Source: Candidatus Bathyarchaeota archaeon
GTDB taxonomy: Archaea; Thermoproteota; Bathyarchaeia; TCS64
DNA: 23,192 bases
Direction: 5' to 3'
Assembly: GCA_014730055.1 (NCBI GenBank)
Contig: WJIV01000203.1
Coordinates: 1 to 23,192, forward strand
The stretch's first letter is position 1. Each line of letters opens with the position of its first letter. Shown here piece after piece: positions 1 to 9,203 of this stretch. The translations under genes and the position numbers were made by a program. A model generated the notes under the pieces. It saw only the letters and a list, made by a program, of their open reading frames with translations. It ran no database searches and had not been told where the DNA came from.

Positions 1-1139
1 AGTTAGCATTAATCAGAGATTCTGCTAACCGTATGGCAGGATTATTAGGTGCTCCTACAATGCCCATTCCTCAACAATACCAGCAACCTTTCACTCAGAC
101 AAAAACTTTGGAAAAAGCTAAACCAAATAAACTCTTTAAAGATGAAACCGGTATACCAAAACCTGAATACCCTGGGGAGATTGTAGAAGTAAAACTTGGA
201 GCAACCGCCTCCGATGGAGGAACAAGAGCTATATCATATACTCTTGGAGGTGAAAAATGTCCGGCCTTTTATAATTTCATAGAACCTCCACCGAATAAAC
301 CCATTATAGCTCTCGATGTTTTCGATTGGCCTAAGATCAGTTTAGCAAGAGCTGTTCGCAATCATTTTGACGAATATAAAGACGATGTTGCCGAATGGGC
401 TCGTGTATGCGTTGAAAAATATGGAGCAGAAATGGTAAATGTTCACCTACTTACTATTGATCCTCTTATTGAGGATGCACCACCAGAAAACGCAGTAAAA
501 ACAGTCGAAAAGGTAGTTGAGGCAGTAGATGTACCAATAAGCATAGGTGGATGCGGTGATCCACAAAAAGATTTTGATGTATTTAAAGCAATTTCAGAGA
601 ATATCCAGGGGGAAAATCTTCTCTTCAACTCTGTAACACTTGATATGAAAATTGAGGAAACGGCTAAACTGATTAGCGAGTATAACAATACTGTTATTGC
701 CTTCACGAGCATGGATGTAAATAAGGCGAGAGAATTAAATCGTAAACTATACGATTTCCTTGAAAAAGAACAAATTTTAATGGACACAACAACAGCGGCG
801 CTTGGATATGGATTAGATTATGCTTTTACAGTTATGGAGAGATGTAGGTTGGCAGCATTAAAAGGGGATCCAGAACTAAATCATCCTTTATCCTCAGGTT
901 CAACAAACGCATGGGCCGCGAGAGAAGCTTGGATGAAAATGGGACCTGAATTTGCTCCACGTGAACTTAGAGGTCCAATCTGGGAAACGGTGACTGCACA
1001 AACACTGCTTCTAGCAGGAGTTGACTACTTCATGATGATGCATCCTGCAGCAGTGGACAGTATTAGCAACACAATCGATAATCTAATGAAAGGAGAGAGA
1101 GCCACCAATCCTACGGATTGGGTGAGAATTAAAGTATAG
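1..1139 (+). CDS. cdhD: ACDS complex subunit delta (corrinoid Fe-S protein small subunit), 5' partial
   Basis: CdhD pairs with CdhE to form the corrinoid iron-sulfur protein that carries the methyl group from methyl-H4MPT to the acetyl-CoA synthase site. The protein shows the family's conserved core: a stretch reading EVKLGATASDGGTRAISYTLGG, then FYNF, the P-N-K-P-I-I-A-L-D-V-F-D block opening the TIM-barrel, and a C-terminal MMMHPAA motif. The reading frame is open to the left edge (first whole codon at 3), and the ATG at 33 has no SD site. CdhD proteins normally have about 50 more residues before the proline-rich linker seen here, so the true start lies outside the window. The stop at 1137-1139 almost touches cdhE, so the two are co-transcribed. 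Confidence 0.93.
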   Translation, partial: LALIRDSANRMAGLLGAPTMPIPQQYQQPFTQTKTLEKAKPNKLFKDETGIPKPEYPGEIVEVKLGATASDGGTRAISYTLGGEKCPAFYNFIEPPPNKPIIALDVFDWPKISLARAVRNHFDEYKDDVAEWARVCVEKYGAEMVNVHLLTIDPLIEDAPPENAVKTVEKVVEAVDVPISIGGCGDPQKDFDVFKAISENIQGENLLFNSVTLDMKIEETAKLISEYNNTVIAFTSMDVNKARELNRKLYDFLEKEQILMDTTTAALGYGLDYAFTVMERCRLAALKGDPELNHPLSSGSTNAWAAREAWMKMGPEFAPRELRGPIWETVTAQTLLLAGVDYFMMMHPAAVDSISNTIDNLMKGERATNPTDWVRIKV

Positions 1140-1142
1140 GTG
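1137..1142 (+). promoter_or_regulatory. Ribosome binding site of cdhE
   Basis: AGGTGA lies 6 nt before the ATG at 1149 and overlaps the cdhD stop codon (TAG at 1137-1139). It pairs with the 3' end of archaeal 16S rRNA. It uses up the alternative GTG start at 1140, so it decides the start and suggests translational coupling to cdhD. Confidence 0.6.
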
Positions 1143-1148
1143 AAAAAT

Positions 1149-2564
1149 ATGCCTGCAAAAGAATTAAGTCCAATAGAAATCTATCAGAAATTGCCGAGAA
1201 CAAATTGTAAGGAATGTGGAGAAGCTAACTGTATGGCTTTTGCAGCCAAGTTAGTTAATAGAGAAGCTTTACTAGAAGAATGCAGTCCATTACTTTCACC
1301 AAAGCATAAGGAAAAATTCGATGAACTTTGGAATCTATTAAAACCCGCAGTTAAAGCGATTGAAGTTGGTATTGGAGAAAATAAAATCACACTTGGTGGA
1401 GAATATGTACTTTACAGACATGAATTTACATACTTCCATGAACCTGCAATAGCAGTACATGTTAGCGACGGGATGAATGAAGAAGAGTTTGAGTTAAGAG
1501 TCAATATACTAAATGACTTTAGTTATGAATACATAGGAATGGAGTTAACCCTTGATATGTTAGCAATCACTTGCACAAGCGATGATCCCGATAAATTTGT
1601 CCAGTCAGTAAAAAAGGCAAGTGAATTGACCACAAAACCTTTGATATTATGTAATCATGACCCTTCGGCTATGAGAAAAGCTCTAGAGGAAGTAGCAGAT
1701 AGGCGACCCTTGATACACGGTGCTACCACTACAAATTGGAAAGATATGGCAGATCTGTCACTTGAATTTGACTGTCCAATAGTAGCTTATGCCCCTCAAG
1801 ATAGGGATTCACTTAAGAGTATTATCCATACCTTAGAAGAATATGGAATAAATGATCTTGTTATGGACATTGGTACGGAGCCAAATGCTTACCAATCAGC
1901 AAACGTAGAGAATTTTACAGTTCTAAGATGGCAATCAATCAATGAAGAAGAAGAACACCTTGGATATCCTTTATTAAGTGCGCCAATGGCGGCTTGGGCC
2001 ACTGAAGCTGAAGATCCGTTAATTAATGAATGGAATGAAGCAGCACTTGCCGCATTATGTATAACAAGATTCGCGGACGCATTAATTGTTCATGGAATAA
2101 GCGGATGGTCTCTTTTACCTCAAGTAATTCTCAGATCAAATATTTACACGGATCCTAGAAAGCCTGTATCAGTAGAACCTGGGTTGGAGACACTAGGAAA
2201 CCCCGATGAAATATCACCAGTTCTTCTAACAACAAACTTTGCATTAACCTATTATACTGTTGCATCTGACATTGAATCAGCAAAACTGGACTGTTATCTA
2301 TTAGTAGTTGATAGCGAAGGGATGTCCGTTGAGAGTGCTGTGGCAGGGCGAAAAATGACCGCAGATACAGTGGCGGAAGCAATTGCAAATTATAAAGTTG
2401 GTGATAAGGTTACCCATAGACATATCGTTATACCTGGTAGGGCAGCACGTTTAAGTGGCGAAATCAGAGAATTGACTGGGTGGAGTGTATCTGTGGGGCC
2501 CATGGACTCGTCGGGAATATCAAAATACATTGTCGAGAAATGGGTACCTAATCCTGAGGAATAA
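1149..2564 (+). CDS. cdhE: ACDS complex subunit gamma (corrinoid Fe-S protein large subunit)
   Basis: CdhE is the large subunit of the corrinoid iron-sulfur protein. It holds a [4Fe-4S] cluster that reduces the cobalt, a TIM-barrel middle, and a C-terminal B12-binding domain. Counting from a GTG at 1140, the N-terminal cluster motif is visible as C23, C26, C31 and C48 (CX2CX4CX16C, in RTNCKECGEANC...), typical of the family, and the total of about 470 residues is normal. The C-terminal part ends in the expected GxxARLSGEI...GWSVSVGPMDSSGI region. The ATG at 1149 is preferred over the in-frame GTG at 1140 because the GTG is itself part of an AGGTGA SD site. The 3' end overlaps a convergent gene by 17 bp. 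Confidence 0.95.
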   Translation: MPAKELSPIEIYQKLPRTNCKECGEANCMAFAAKLVNREALLEECSPLLSPKHKEKFDELWNLLKPAVKAIEVGIGENKITLGGEYVLYRHEFTYFHEPAIAVHVSDGMNEEEFELRVNILNDFSYEYIGMELTLDMLAITCTSDDPDKFVQSVKKASELTTKPLILCNHDPSAMRKALEEVADRRPLIHGATTTNWKDMADLSLEFDCPIVAYAPQDRDSLKSIIHTLEEYGINDLVMDIGTEPNAYQSANVENFTVLRWQSINEEEEHLGYPLLSAPMAAWATEAEDPLINEWNEAALAALCITRFADALIVHGISGWSLLPQVILRSNIYTDPRKPVSVEPGLETLGNPDEISPVLLTTNFALTYYTVASDIESAKLDCYLLVVDSEGMSVESAVAGRKMTADTVAEAIANYKVGDKVTHRHIVIPGRAARLSGEIRELTGWSVSVGPMDSSGISKYIVEKWVPNPEE

Positions 2565-3570
2565 ACCACTTAACATAACTATTTTTTGTACCTGCAGCAC
2601 CTAAGACCACTCGATGATAATTATTTTTTCCCTCTACCTTTTCTAATACTCCTTTAAATTGGACTAAATCATCAACATTGAAGAGGCCACTGTAAAGACT
2701 TTCAAAAGATACAATCTCTGAGATTTTTACTTCTTTTTCTGTTGAAGAATTTCTAATCTTATAAATCGCTGGATTATACAAAGATTCTTTCACATCAGAG
2801 ATAACACCCTTTCCAGAGACCTCACCTAATTTTGTATAAAGATTATTACCATATACCTCTTTGATCTCATCATCATCTCTAGTGGCATGTAACGAAAAAT
2901 AGATATCTTCGAAGTATCCAAAGTTCCACCTTCTTTTTGCAATTCTCCTTAGTTCAGAAACCGATAATGGAAATTTTTCGCTCCTCTCTTTACACCATGT
3001 GCTTAGTTCATTTTCAGATAAAAACCTGATAAAACCTTCAGATTTTAAGTCTAATATTGCCTTCTTTACTTTCATCACATTCTCCCAGCCATTAACTGTG
3101 AAATCAAGATCAGAAAAATTAGGATTATGTAAGCTCGTAAGAACAGAGCCTGTAATTCCGATATTATTCTCAATATTTACCTTTTTTTGGATTTCTTTCA
3201 CAATTTTGGACGCTTTTTCTTCAAGTACATCAAGCGGGTTCTCCAAAATCTCAAGTAATCTAATCTTAGGTATATAGTATCTTTTTATACTGTTTTTAGG
3301 CACTGCGGAGATTTTTATATCTCTAATTGGATCTAGAAAAATGTATTCGGGGTATTTTTTTTCAAGGTAGCTATAGGTGCTTTCAATCTGTGAGACATGA
3401 TAATATTTGATCATTCTTTTGTAGGTAACCTCTCCCTTTTGCCAAATTCCATCTATTGAAGGGATGTATTTTAAGTAGGATGTAATTCTATCTGATGGAT
3501 GCAAGTAACCGACTACACAAAATATTAACCCCTCTTTAGTCTCGATAAAGTCCCTGTCCTTCGGTTTCAT
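2548..3570 (-). CDS. Nucleotidyltransferase-fold protein, paralogue 1
   Basis: A 340-residue protein of unknown role. Residues 138-160 read GITGSVLTSLHNPNFSDLDF followed by TVN, matching the GS...DxD signature of the DNA-polymerase-beta-type nucleotidyltransferase fold (G141-S142, D154, D156). The N-terminal ~110 residues form a conserved domain of their own (DFIETKEGLIF..., YKRMIKYY...). The C-terminus (about 300-335: FKGVLEKVEGKNNYHRVVLG) looks like a small beta-barrel. It is clearly homologous to the gene at 13017-14036 along its whole length. It is the last gene of the mch-fwd-ftr operon, 2 nt after the ATP-grasp gene, which argues for a role tied to C1 cofactors or enzyme modification. 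Substrate unknown. No signal peptide or membrane segment. Confidence 0.7.
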   Translation of the reverse strand: MKPKDRDFIETKEGLIFCVVGYLHPSDRITSYLKYIPSIDGIWQKGEVTYKRMIKYYHVSQIESTYSYLEKKYPEYIFLDPIRDIKISAVPKNSIKRYYIPKIRLLEILENPLDVLEEKASKIVKEIQKKVNIENNIGITGSVLTSLHNPNFSDLDFTVNGWENVMKVKKAILDLKSEGFIRFLSENELSTWCKERSEKFPLSVSELRRIAKRRWNFGYFEDIYFSLHATRDDDEIKEVYGNNLYTKLGEVSGKGVISDVKESLYNPAIYKIRNSSTEKEVKISEIVSFESLYSGLFNVDDLVQFKGVLEKVEGKNNYHRVVLGAAGTKNSYVKWFIPQD

Positions 3571-3572
3571 TA

Positions 3573-4448
3573 TTATTTCAACTTTGAGCTTATATAATTG
3601 ATAATATGTTCTGAGATGTTTTTACTAGTTACATTTTGTAATCCTTCCCAACCGGGTGTGCTGTTTACCTCTATTGTGTATAGATCGCCCTTTTCGGATG
3701 GAAGAAGATCAACTCCGGTATAATCTAAACCTAGAATTTCAGCTGCTTTAATACTGTACTCTTTTTCCTCATTAGAAGGTGTATAAGGCATTGGTTCTCC
3801 GCCAGAGGAAATGTTGGTTTTCCAATTCTTTCCAACTCTCTTCATAGCTGAGACTACTTCTCCGCCTATCACGAAGATTCTAATGTCGGTATTATCATGG
3901 GGGATATATTCTTGTAGATAAAATACGCTGTTGATCGCCTCTAAGGATCTAAAAACTCTATATGCGATTTCAGGGTCAGTAATCCTAGTTATACCCGAGC
4001 CAAGTGAGCCAAATATTGGCTTTAGAATCACATCTTCCCCTAGTTCCCTGAAACCTCTAATTGCTTCTCTAAAATTCTCAGCAACTATAGTCCTCGGTGA
4101 ATTTAGGCCATATTTATGAAGGAGTGCCGATGTATAGTATTTGTTAACAGATTTTTCAATACTTTCCGGAGAGTTGAAGACAACTACCCCATATTCCTCC
4201 AGCATATGAAGGGTGTCCATTCTATAGAAGATCTGCTCAACGGATCCTCCAGGTACTCTTCTTACAATAATTGCGTCATAACTATCAACAGGGTACCCTT
4301 TGATGCTCATTTTAGGATCTAGCCCTATTCTGGATACAAGATCAGAGATTGGAAAAACGTAGATTTCATGTTTTCTCTTTTTTAATTCCTCTCTGAGTCT
4401 GAGTACATGCCATTCTCTTCTGTCAGATGAGAGTATCCCGATTTTCAA
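3573..4448 (-). CDS. RimK/MptN/CofF-like ATP-grasp amino-acid ligase
   Basis: A 291-residue ATP-grasp enzyme of the RimK group. Visible parts are an N-terminal pre-ATP-grasp fold (MKIGILSSDRREWH), the phosphate/adenine lysine segment VILKPIFGSLGSGI (K143), the QEYIP and DIRIFVIGG strands (about 179-196), and the Mg-binding end TIEVNSTPGWEGLQ (E260, N262). In archaea this group includes MptN, which adds glutamate to H4MPT, and CofF, which adds an alpha-glutamate to coenzyme F420. The position inside the H4MPT C1 operon, 4 nt after fwdC and 2 nt before the nucleotidyltransferase gene, favours a glutamate ligase acting on H4MPT or methanofuran. The start is a TTG (4446-4448) preceded by AAGGGAT about 8 nt away. 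The exact substrate is inference. Confidence 0.8.
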   Translation of the reverse strand: MKIGILSSDRREWHVLRLREELKKRKHEIYVFPISDLVSRIGLDPKMSIKGYPVDSYDAIIVRRVPGGSVEQIFYRMDTLHMLEEYGVVVFNSPESIEKSVNKYYTSALLHKYGLNSPRTIVAENFREAIRGFRELGEDVILKPIFGSLGSGITRITDPEIAYRVFRSLEAINSVFYLQEYIPHDNTDIRIFVIGGEVVSAMKRVGKNWKTNISSGGEPMPYTPSNEEKEYSIKAAEILGLDYTGVDLLPSEKGDLYTIEVNSTPGWEGLQNVTSKNISEHIINYISSKLK

Positions 4449-4452
4449 GTGG

Positions 4453-5292
4453 TTATCCCTTAGTTATTAGTATCTCAGAATTTCCTCCTACCGCCAGATC
4501 GCCCCTATATCGTTCGAAGGTAACGTCTTTATATTTAGTGGCTTTAGAAATTCCTAGTTTTTCTGAAAGTTCTTTCATGTATAATCTAATCATGATGGGA
4601 CTGTATGTTGTATCATATCGATATGTTGGTAGGAGTTCATCTATTCCACCAAGACAAGCAATAAATCCTCCGTTTCCTTTAGCTTGGGCACCTGCTCTTA
4701 TACCTGTTTTCCCGAATACGAAGATCTCTCCGCCGTTCATGTGTACACCAGTGAATGCTCCTGTACTACCATCTATTACTATAATTCCTCTTCTCATGAA
4801 GCTACCCGCTTCGGAACCAGTATTACCTCCAACCACTATCGCACCTCCAGTCATCCCTTCACTACTTCCTCTATAAGCTGAACCTAATTGATGTCCTGAG
4901 TTGCCCTCAATCATCAATACGCCCCCACTCATCTCTGCCCCAGCCCAGTCAGATACATTACCCTCCACAGTAATTTTTCCACCTTTCATCAGTGATCCTG
5001 TGTGCATTCCTGAGCTTCCCTTTATCCAAATCTCTCCAGCCTTCATTTCAGTTCCAATATATTTGACATGAGAGGCATCTCCGTCTATTACTATCCTAGT
5101 TTCATCTTCGTTGTCAGATTTTTCTCCCTCAACTGTAAAAAATTCTGAGAGCTTATGAGTCTTATTTCCTTGAAATACTGATAATTCTTTAATTTCTTCA
5201 ATCTTCTTTCGAGCTAGATATTGGGGGGATAGTACCTCAGCTTCTATTGGAATCTTAGTACTAGTTAATGGTTTAATAATTATAGTTTTCAT
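4453..5292 (-). CDS. fwdC: Formylmethanofuran dehydrogenase subunit C
   Basis: Subunit C of the Mo/W formylmethanofuran dehydrogenase. It resembles the GXGXG-repeat domain of glutamate synthase and acts as a right-handed beta-helix scaffold. The repeats are plain from about residue 85 to 210: successive M-x-x-G-x-I/L-x-I/V-x-G-x-x-G turns (GAEMSGGVLMIEGNSGHQLG, GSFMRRGIIVIDGSTGAFTG and others). Length 279 is close to the usual ~270. AGGAGG lies 9 nt before the ATG, and the ATG overlaps the ftr stop codon by one base (TAATG), so translation is probably coupled to ftr. Confidence 0.95.
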   Translation of the reverse strand: MKTIIIKPLTSTKIPIEAEVLSPQYLARKKIEEIKELSVFQGNKTHKLSEFFTVEGEKSDNEDETRIVIDGDASHVKYIGTEMKAGEIWIKGSSGMHTGSLMKGGKITVEGNVSDWAGAEMSGGVLMIEGNSGHQLGSAYRGSSEGMTGGAIVVGGNTGSEAGSFMRRGIIVIDGSTGAFTGVHMNGGEIFVFGKTGIRAGAQAKGNGGFIACLGGIDELLPTYRYDTTYSPIMIRLYMKELSEKLGISKATKYKDVTFERYRGDLAVGGNSEILITKG

Positions 5293-6221
5293 TAAGGTAT
5301 TCCTCCTAAACTTTCTTTTAATGACATTTGGTATTTACCAAGTTTACCATCGAAGTTTACAGCGGTTATCCATTTAATTCCCTCAATGCTGGTAGCTGCT
5401 TTGATGCCTTCTCCCATAGCTTTTAACACTGATGGTTCATCAAATCCGTTTATTACAACTTCTATTACAGAATTGACTCCTTCTGGTATATTGCTTTCAG
5501 AGTAACTGTTTTTAATTGAGGGACAGAATGGTGTATTTGTTGAGGCCCTTAAGAAACTGTATCTTGAGCCAACTTTACTTCCACTTCTACACAATCCACC
5601 TGGGAAGGGGGTTATTATATATGGAACTTTTTGAATAGCTTCAATTGCTTTTTCTGAAGCCTCTAATGTAGCTGACTCTGAATCTCCCATAATAAGGAAA
5701 TTGCCTCCAGCAACTGCCTTTTTTGCTCCGAATTTATCCTCTATCAAAAACTCTCCCTCCATTACGGGAATTCTCCAAAACCTTTGGCGCATACTATATC
5801 CATCACCTAGTCTCATCTTTACCTGGAAGCTATCTCCGAAAAAGCGAGCACTCTTTCCAACGTCCAGCATCTCATCTGATTCTTCTTCTGGTAATCCGTT
5901 GTATATCGCGGTTGTTGGGCATGTAAGTACACATTGTCCTATACGATTTAGCATAGGTTCTGATAGTTTGTTTCTACTAAAACCAAATACCATTACTGCA
6001 GTCCCTGGTCTGCCATCTGGTGTTTGATCGGAGGGGATCTCTCGTTCTATTCCCGCTTCGCAGTCACAAGCGATTACACTGGTTGCGAAACCTGTCATAT
6101 TTGTCGCAGCTGTGTTTGCCCATTTTCTGTTTACAGCGGTTATTATTATTCTGCTTCCCCACATGCTGAATCCTTCAGCAAAAGTATCCTCAATATTTAC
6201 TCCGTTGTACTGGAAGCTCAT
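5292..6221 (-). CDS. ftr: Formylmethanofuran:H4MPT N-formyltransferase
   Basis: Transfers the formyl group from formylmethanofuran to N5 of tetrahydromethanopterin, the second step of the methyl branch; a soluble cytoplasmic enzyme. The start MSFQYNGVNIEDTFAEGF and the following RIIITA...TNMTGFATSVIACDCEAGIE are typical of Ftr, and the 309-residue length fits the family (about 297-310). The reading frame could extend to an ATG at 6278, but the ATG at 6221 is preceded by AGGGAGGT at 7 nt and matches the family N-terminus. The gene starts 1 nt after fwdA ends. Its location inside the fwd operon puts two consecutive reactions on one transcript. Confidence 0.96.
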   Translation of the reverse strand: MSFQYNGVNIEDTFAEGFSMWGSRIIITAVNRKWANTAATNMTGFATSVIACDCEAGIEREIPSDQTPDGRPGTAVMVFGFSRNKLSEPMLNRIGQCVLTCPTTAIYNGLPEEESDEMLDVGKSARFFGDSFQVKMRLGDGYSMRQRFWRIPVMEGEFLIEDKFGAKKAVAGGNFLIMGDSESATLEASEKAIEAIQKVPYIITPFPGGLCRSGSKVGSRYSFLRASTNTPFCPSIKNSYSESNIPEGVNSVIEVVINGFDEPSVLKAMGEGIKAATSIEGIKWITAVNFDGKLGKYQMSLKESLGGIP

Positions 6222-6222
6222 A

Positions 6223-7929
6223 TTAATTACCTCCCTTAGATTGAATTGGCACCTGTGTAGGTAAATAGGCTTCTTCAACTGGATAGTTTCTAAAGCTTAT
6301 TGTGTAGAATTTCTTGAATTCTTCTTCAAGCTCCTTCTCTAGTTCGTCATTTAGCTCTATCGGGGTCTTGGCATCCGCCCAGAAAGTAGAGCCCTGTGGA
6401 GTTGATTGAACTTCGCCATCTTTTACAACAATTTCTCCATTTTTTATCGTAAATGCTGAGCTACTGAAAGCTTTCTCGATTTCTTTGAATTGGCTTGGTC
6501 TCCACTCGGATGCATCGATGTTGTAGATACTTACATCTCCATCAGCCCCTATTCCAAGATGACCCTTATCTTTCAGACCTAGTGCTTGGGCAGTTGCCGC
6601 CCTGGTTACAATTGCTATATCGTTAAATGTGTACTCTCTGTAGATGTTATCCAGAGTAGTTTTCCTCATGCATGATTTATTAGACTCGAGCATTGTTTCC
6701 GTTCTAGATTTGCGACTCATAAGCCATGATATAACCTTTGGATAATAGTAGAAAGGACCCCCATTGGGGTGATCCGTAGTCATGTAAACCTTCCAAGGGT
6801 CCTTAACTAGGAGAGCTAATTCTAGGCCTATTGCCCACTGAATAGCATTTGCTGGGTTATTTTTCTTAAATGAGTAGGGCACTACTCCCGCCCCAGCTTC
6901 CATCTCTACATCGCTATTCACCCACTTGTTGCCTGTGAGTTCCCAGAGCCTAAATTGCCATGGACCGTCACCTGTCATGGTGGTTGTATCTGTAAATATT
7001 ACCTGGCCAAGGTCCAGTGTTACATGATCTCTATCATTTACGTACTTCGCGATTTTCGATGCTCCTGATCTTAACTTCATCCAGTTCTCTCCATCTAGAG
7101 CATTAAACTGGCAGTGAACAATATGAACAGATGATTTTCTGCCCTCCTTGGGTTTCACTCCCTTTATGGTTTCCATTGTCTCTAATGTTGTCTCATAGTT
7201 TCCCGGCACCCCGAGATTATTGCAGTGTAGGTGTATAGTATGTGGTAGGCCAAGTTCCTCATTTACCTCAGCCAACCTTGTAACAACTTCTCTTGGCGTT
7301 ACCTCATAGTTCTCAATAGGTGTATCCAAACCTTCTACGTTTCTTCCCCACTTCCAGTGCTCAACGCCACCCGGATTTACTATTTTTATGGCGTATCCCC
7401 GAGTTGCTCTCAATAACCATGACACGAAAGCTTTCAGCTTTTCTTTATCACCCTCTTTGATGTATTTTAATACAAAGTAGTTATTTCCGAAGAGGGTGAA
7501 AGCTGCTTTATCTATTATAGGGGTATCATTCAACTCCTCGTGCACATGTCTTGCACCAAGAGGCGGCATGGCAGCCTCCATAACCGTGGTGTAACCCATC
7601 TGGGCATACCTATAGCCAGTCACAAAAGTAGATGGACAGCTATAGCCAACACCAGATCTGGTTTTTAAACTTCTACACACGGGATCTTTACGATGATCTT
7701 CTGGTCTCATCAATCTTCCAATATTTATCTTACTTCCAGCAATATGGCTGTGGAGATCAACACCCCCAGGCATGACAGTTAAACCCTTAGCATCTATCAC
7801 TCGAGCTTTTTTCTCGGAGAACTCTTCAGATATTTTGCCATTACGAATGAAGATATCAGTAACCTCCCCATTAATGCCATTTAGTGGATCGAAAACCTGA
7901 CCACCTTTTATTACAAGTTCTGAGGTCAT
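6223..7929 (-). CDS. fwdA: Formylmethanofuran dehydrogenase subunit A (amidohydrolase-like)
   Basis: FwdA carries the binuclear-metal amidohydrolase site that condenses formate, made from CO2 in FwdB, with methanofuran. Catalytic features are visible: H60 and H62 (DLHSH), K182 in YAIKIVNPGG as the probable carboxylated lysine, H233/H235 (IHLHCNNLG), the HIVHCQFN segment at 269-276, and D386 in TTDHPNGGPF. These correspond closely to the positions known for the Methanothermobacter enzyme. Length 568 is normal. The ATG overlaps the fwdB stop by 4 nt, and ftr follows after 1 nt. The intact metal ligands argue for a functional enzyme. Confidence 0.97.
   Translation of the reverse strand: MTSELVIKGGQVFDPLNGINGEVTDIFIRNGKISEEFSEKKARVIDAKGLTVMPGGVDLHSHIAGSKINIGRLMRPEDHRKDPVCRSLKTRSGVGYSCPSTFVTGYRYAQMGYTTVMEAAMPPLGARHVHEELNDTPIIDKAAFTLFGNNYFVLKYIKEGDKEKLKAFVSWLLRATRGYAIKIVNPGGVEHWKWGRNVEGLDTPIENYEVTPREVVTRLAEVNEELGLPHTIHLHCNNLGVPGNYETTLETMETIKGVKPKEGRKSSVHIVHCQFNALDGENWMKLRSGASKIAKYVNDRDHVTLDLGQVIFTDTTTMTGDGPWQFRLWELTGNKWVNSDVEMEAGAGVVPYSFKKNNPANAIQWAIGLELALLVKDPWKVYMTTDHPNGGPFYYYPKVISWLMSRKSRTETMLESNKSCMRKTTLDNIYREYTFNDIAIVTRAATAQALGLKDKGHLGIGADGDVSIYNIDASEWRPSQFKEIEKAFSSSAFTIKNGEIVVKDGEVQSTPQGSTFWADAKTPIELNDELEKELEEEFKKFYTISFRNYPVEEAYLPTQVPIQSKGGN
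6229..6236 (-). promoter_or_regulatory. Strong ribosome binding site of ftr
   Basis: AGGGAGGT on the minus strand, 7 nt before the ATG at 6221 and inside the last codons of fwdA. It rules out the longer reading from the ATG at 6278. Confidence 0.7.
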
Positions 7930-9203
7930 CTCTTTCCCTCCATTCTTTCAATAATCATATCGAGAATAACTGCATCTGACTTTACTTCATTTTCAGGCTC
8001 CAATAATTTGCTAAGCCTTAATGGCACTCCATCCATTCTGTACGCTGTTCCTTCCGCTTCTATACCCGCGGTTGCCACTGGAATGGCAACTTTACTTAGC
8101 ATAGTAGTCGGAGTAATTTTTTGATCCAATGTGATAATGGGTATCTTGGCTAATTCGCGGACAACGTTAGCAGGAAAGGTAGCAGCGGGATCAGATGCAA
8201 TAATAAGTGCGGCGTCTGCCTCGCCCCTGGCGAGCATGTCAATCGATGTATATTCCCCAGGGTTATATCTTGGATACCCCCTGCTGAAATCTACTGCATA
8301 GGGGTACCCAGTTTGCCACGTGGTAACTGTGTTAGCTCCAGCTACATTATAATGCCCCCTCATAGGTGTCAAAAGGAATTTTGTGTGATGATTTAACTCG
8401 GCAACTAATAGAGCGGCCGCATCAATATTCATATGCCTACCCATACTCTGGGTTAATCCAAGTCCGAAGAAAATAATTCCAAATTTTGACTTCTTCATCA
8501 ACTCGGCTATCTCAGTAATCTCTTCTTTACTTACACCGGCTACATCAGGGACTTCGTTTCCCCTAACTGAAGCAGACAAAGCTTGGAGCAACTCAAAATC
8601 TCTATTAGGCTTAATCTTTACGAACTTGTCAGCCATCTTAGTTGTAGCTGTCTCACGGATATCTACAGCTACTATAAACCTATTTTTCCTACCCTCTGGA
8701 GTGAATAAGCCTTTGGGAATACCAGAATACCTTAATAGATGCCTTAGATGTGCTTGGGTCGGGTTACACCCCCAGAATATCACAAGATCACATCTATTCT
8801 TAACCTCTCCTAGGGTAGTTTTAGATTCTCCTACCTGTTGTAGGGCTAATATTGTGGGCCCGTGGCATACTGATGAAGTGTTGTCGATTACTCCTCCTGT
8901 TCTTTCCGCGATTTCTATAGCTTTTCCAATCGCTTCACACTCTGTTGAACTTAGACCATATACCAATGGACGCCTAGATGTCGTTAAGACGTCTATTACA
9001 GCATCTAATGCTTGATCAAGTGACACAACCTGTCCGTCTATTGTTGGGGAAGTGAGTCGATTTTTATTATGATTCAGAAACTTTGATCTAGAAATTGCAC
9101 ATGCATTTTTTATCTTCGATATATGGTTTTCTTCTATTGACACCTCGAGATCATCACATAAGCATCCACAGAAAGGACATACAACATCGTTAATTACTTC
9201 CAT
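7926..9203 (-). CDS. fwdB: Formylmethanofuran dehydrogenase subunit B (Mo/W active-site subunit)
   Basis: FwdB is the molybdopterin subunit that reduces CO2 to formate. The N-terminal [4Fe-4S] site is complete: C9, C12, C16 and C35 (CPFCGCLCDD...). The metal-ligand cysteine is C113 in SSVCHGPT, encoded by TGC (8865-8867 on the minus strand), so this is a cysteine and not a selenocysteine form. The later segments fit the formate-dehydrogenase-like fold, including FWGCNPTQAHLRH and LIIASDPAATFP. The intact iron-sulfur and metal sites separate it from the bacterial FhcB hydrolase subunit, which lacks this chemistry. Length 425 is normal. One-base overlap with fwdD upstream (TAATG) and 4 nt with fwdA downstream. 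Confidence 0.96.
   Translation of the reverse strand: MEVINDVVCPFCGCLCDDLEVSIEENHISKIKNACAISRSKFLNHNKNRLTSPTIDGQVVSLDQALDAVIDVLTTSRRPLVYGLSSTECEAIGKAIEIAERTGGVIDNTSSVCHGPTILALQQVGESKTTLGEVKNRCDLVIFWGCNPTQAHLRHLLRYSGIPKGLFTPEGRKNRFIVAVDIRETATTKMADKFVKIKPNRDFELLQALSASVRGNEVPDVAGVSKEEITEIAELMKKSKFGIIFFGLGLTQSMGRHMNIDAAALLVAELNHHTKFLLTPMRGHYNVAGANTVTTWQTGYPYAVDFSRGYPRYNPGEYTSIDMLARGEADAALIIASDPAATFPANVVRELAKIPIITLDQKITPTTMLSKVAIPVATAGIEAEGTAYRMDGVPLRLSKLLEPENEVKSDAVILDMIIERMEGKR

Noticed and set aside
33..35. Treating the ATG at 33 as the true start of cdhD
   Set aside because: There is no SD, the frame is open to the window edge, and the family normally has more residues before this point.
4427..4876. 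A 149-codon open frame on the plus strand, opposite fwdC
   Set aside because: It is proline-rich and mirrors the glycine repeats of fwdC on the other strand, with no plausible start context; a frame shadow.
6222..6278. An N-terminal extension of ftr (MKKPIYLHRCQFNL...)
   Set aside because: The strong SD and family N-terminus both place the start at 6221; the extension would read back through the end of fwdA.
8865..8867. A possible selenocysteine codon in fwdB at the metal ligand
   Set aside because: The codon is TGC, an ordinary cysteine.
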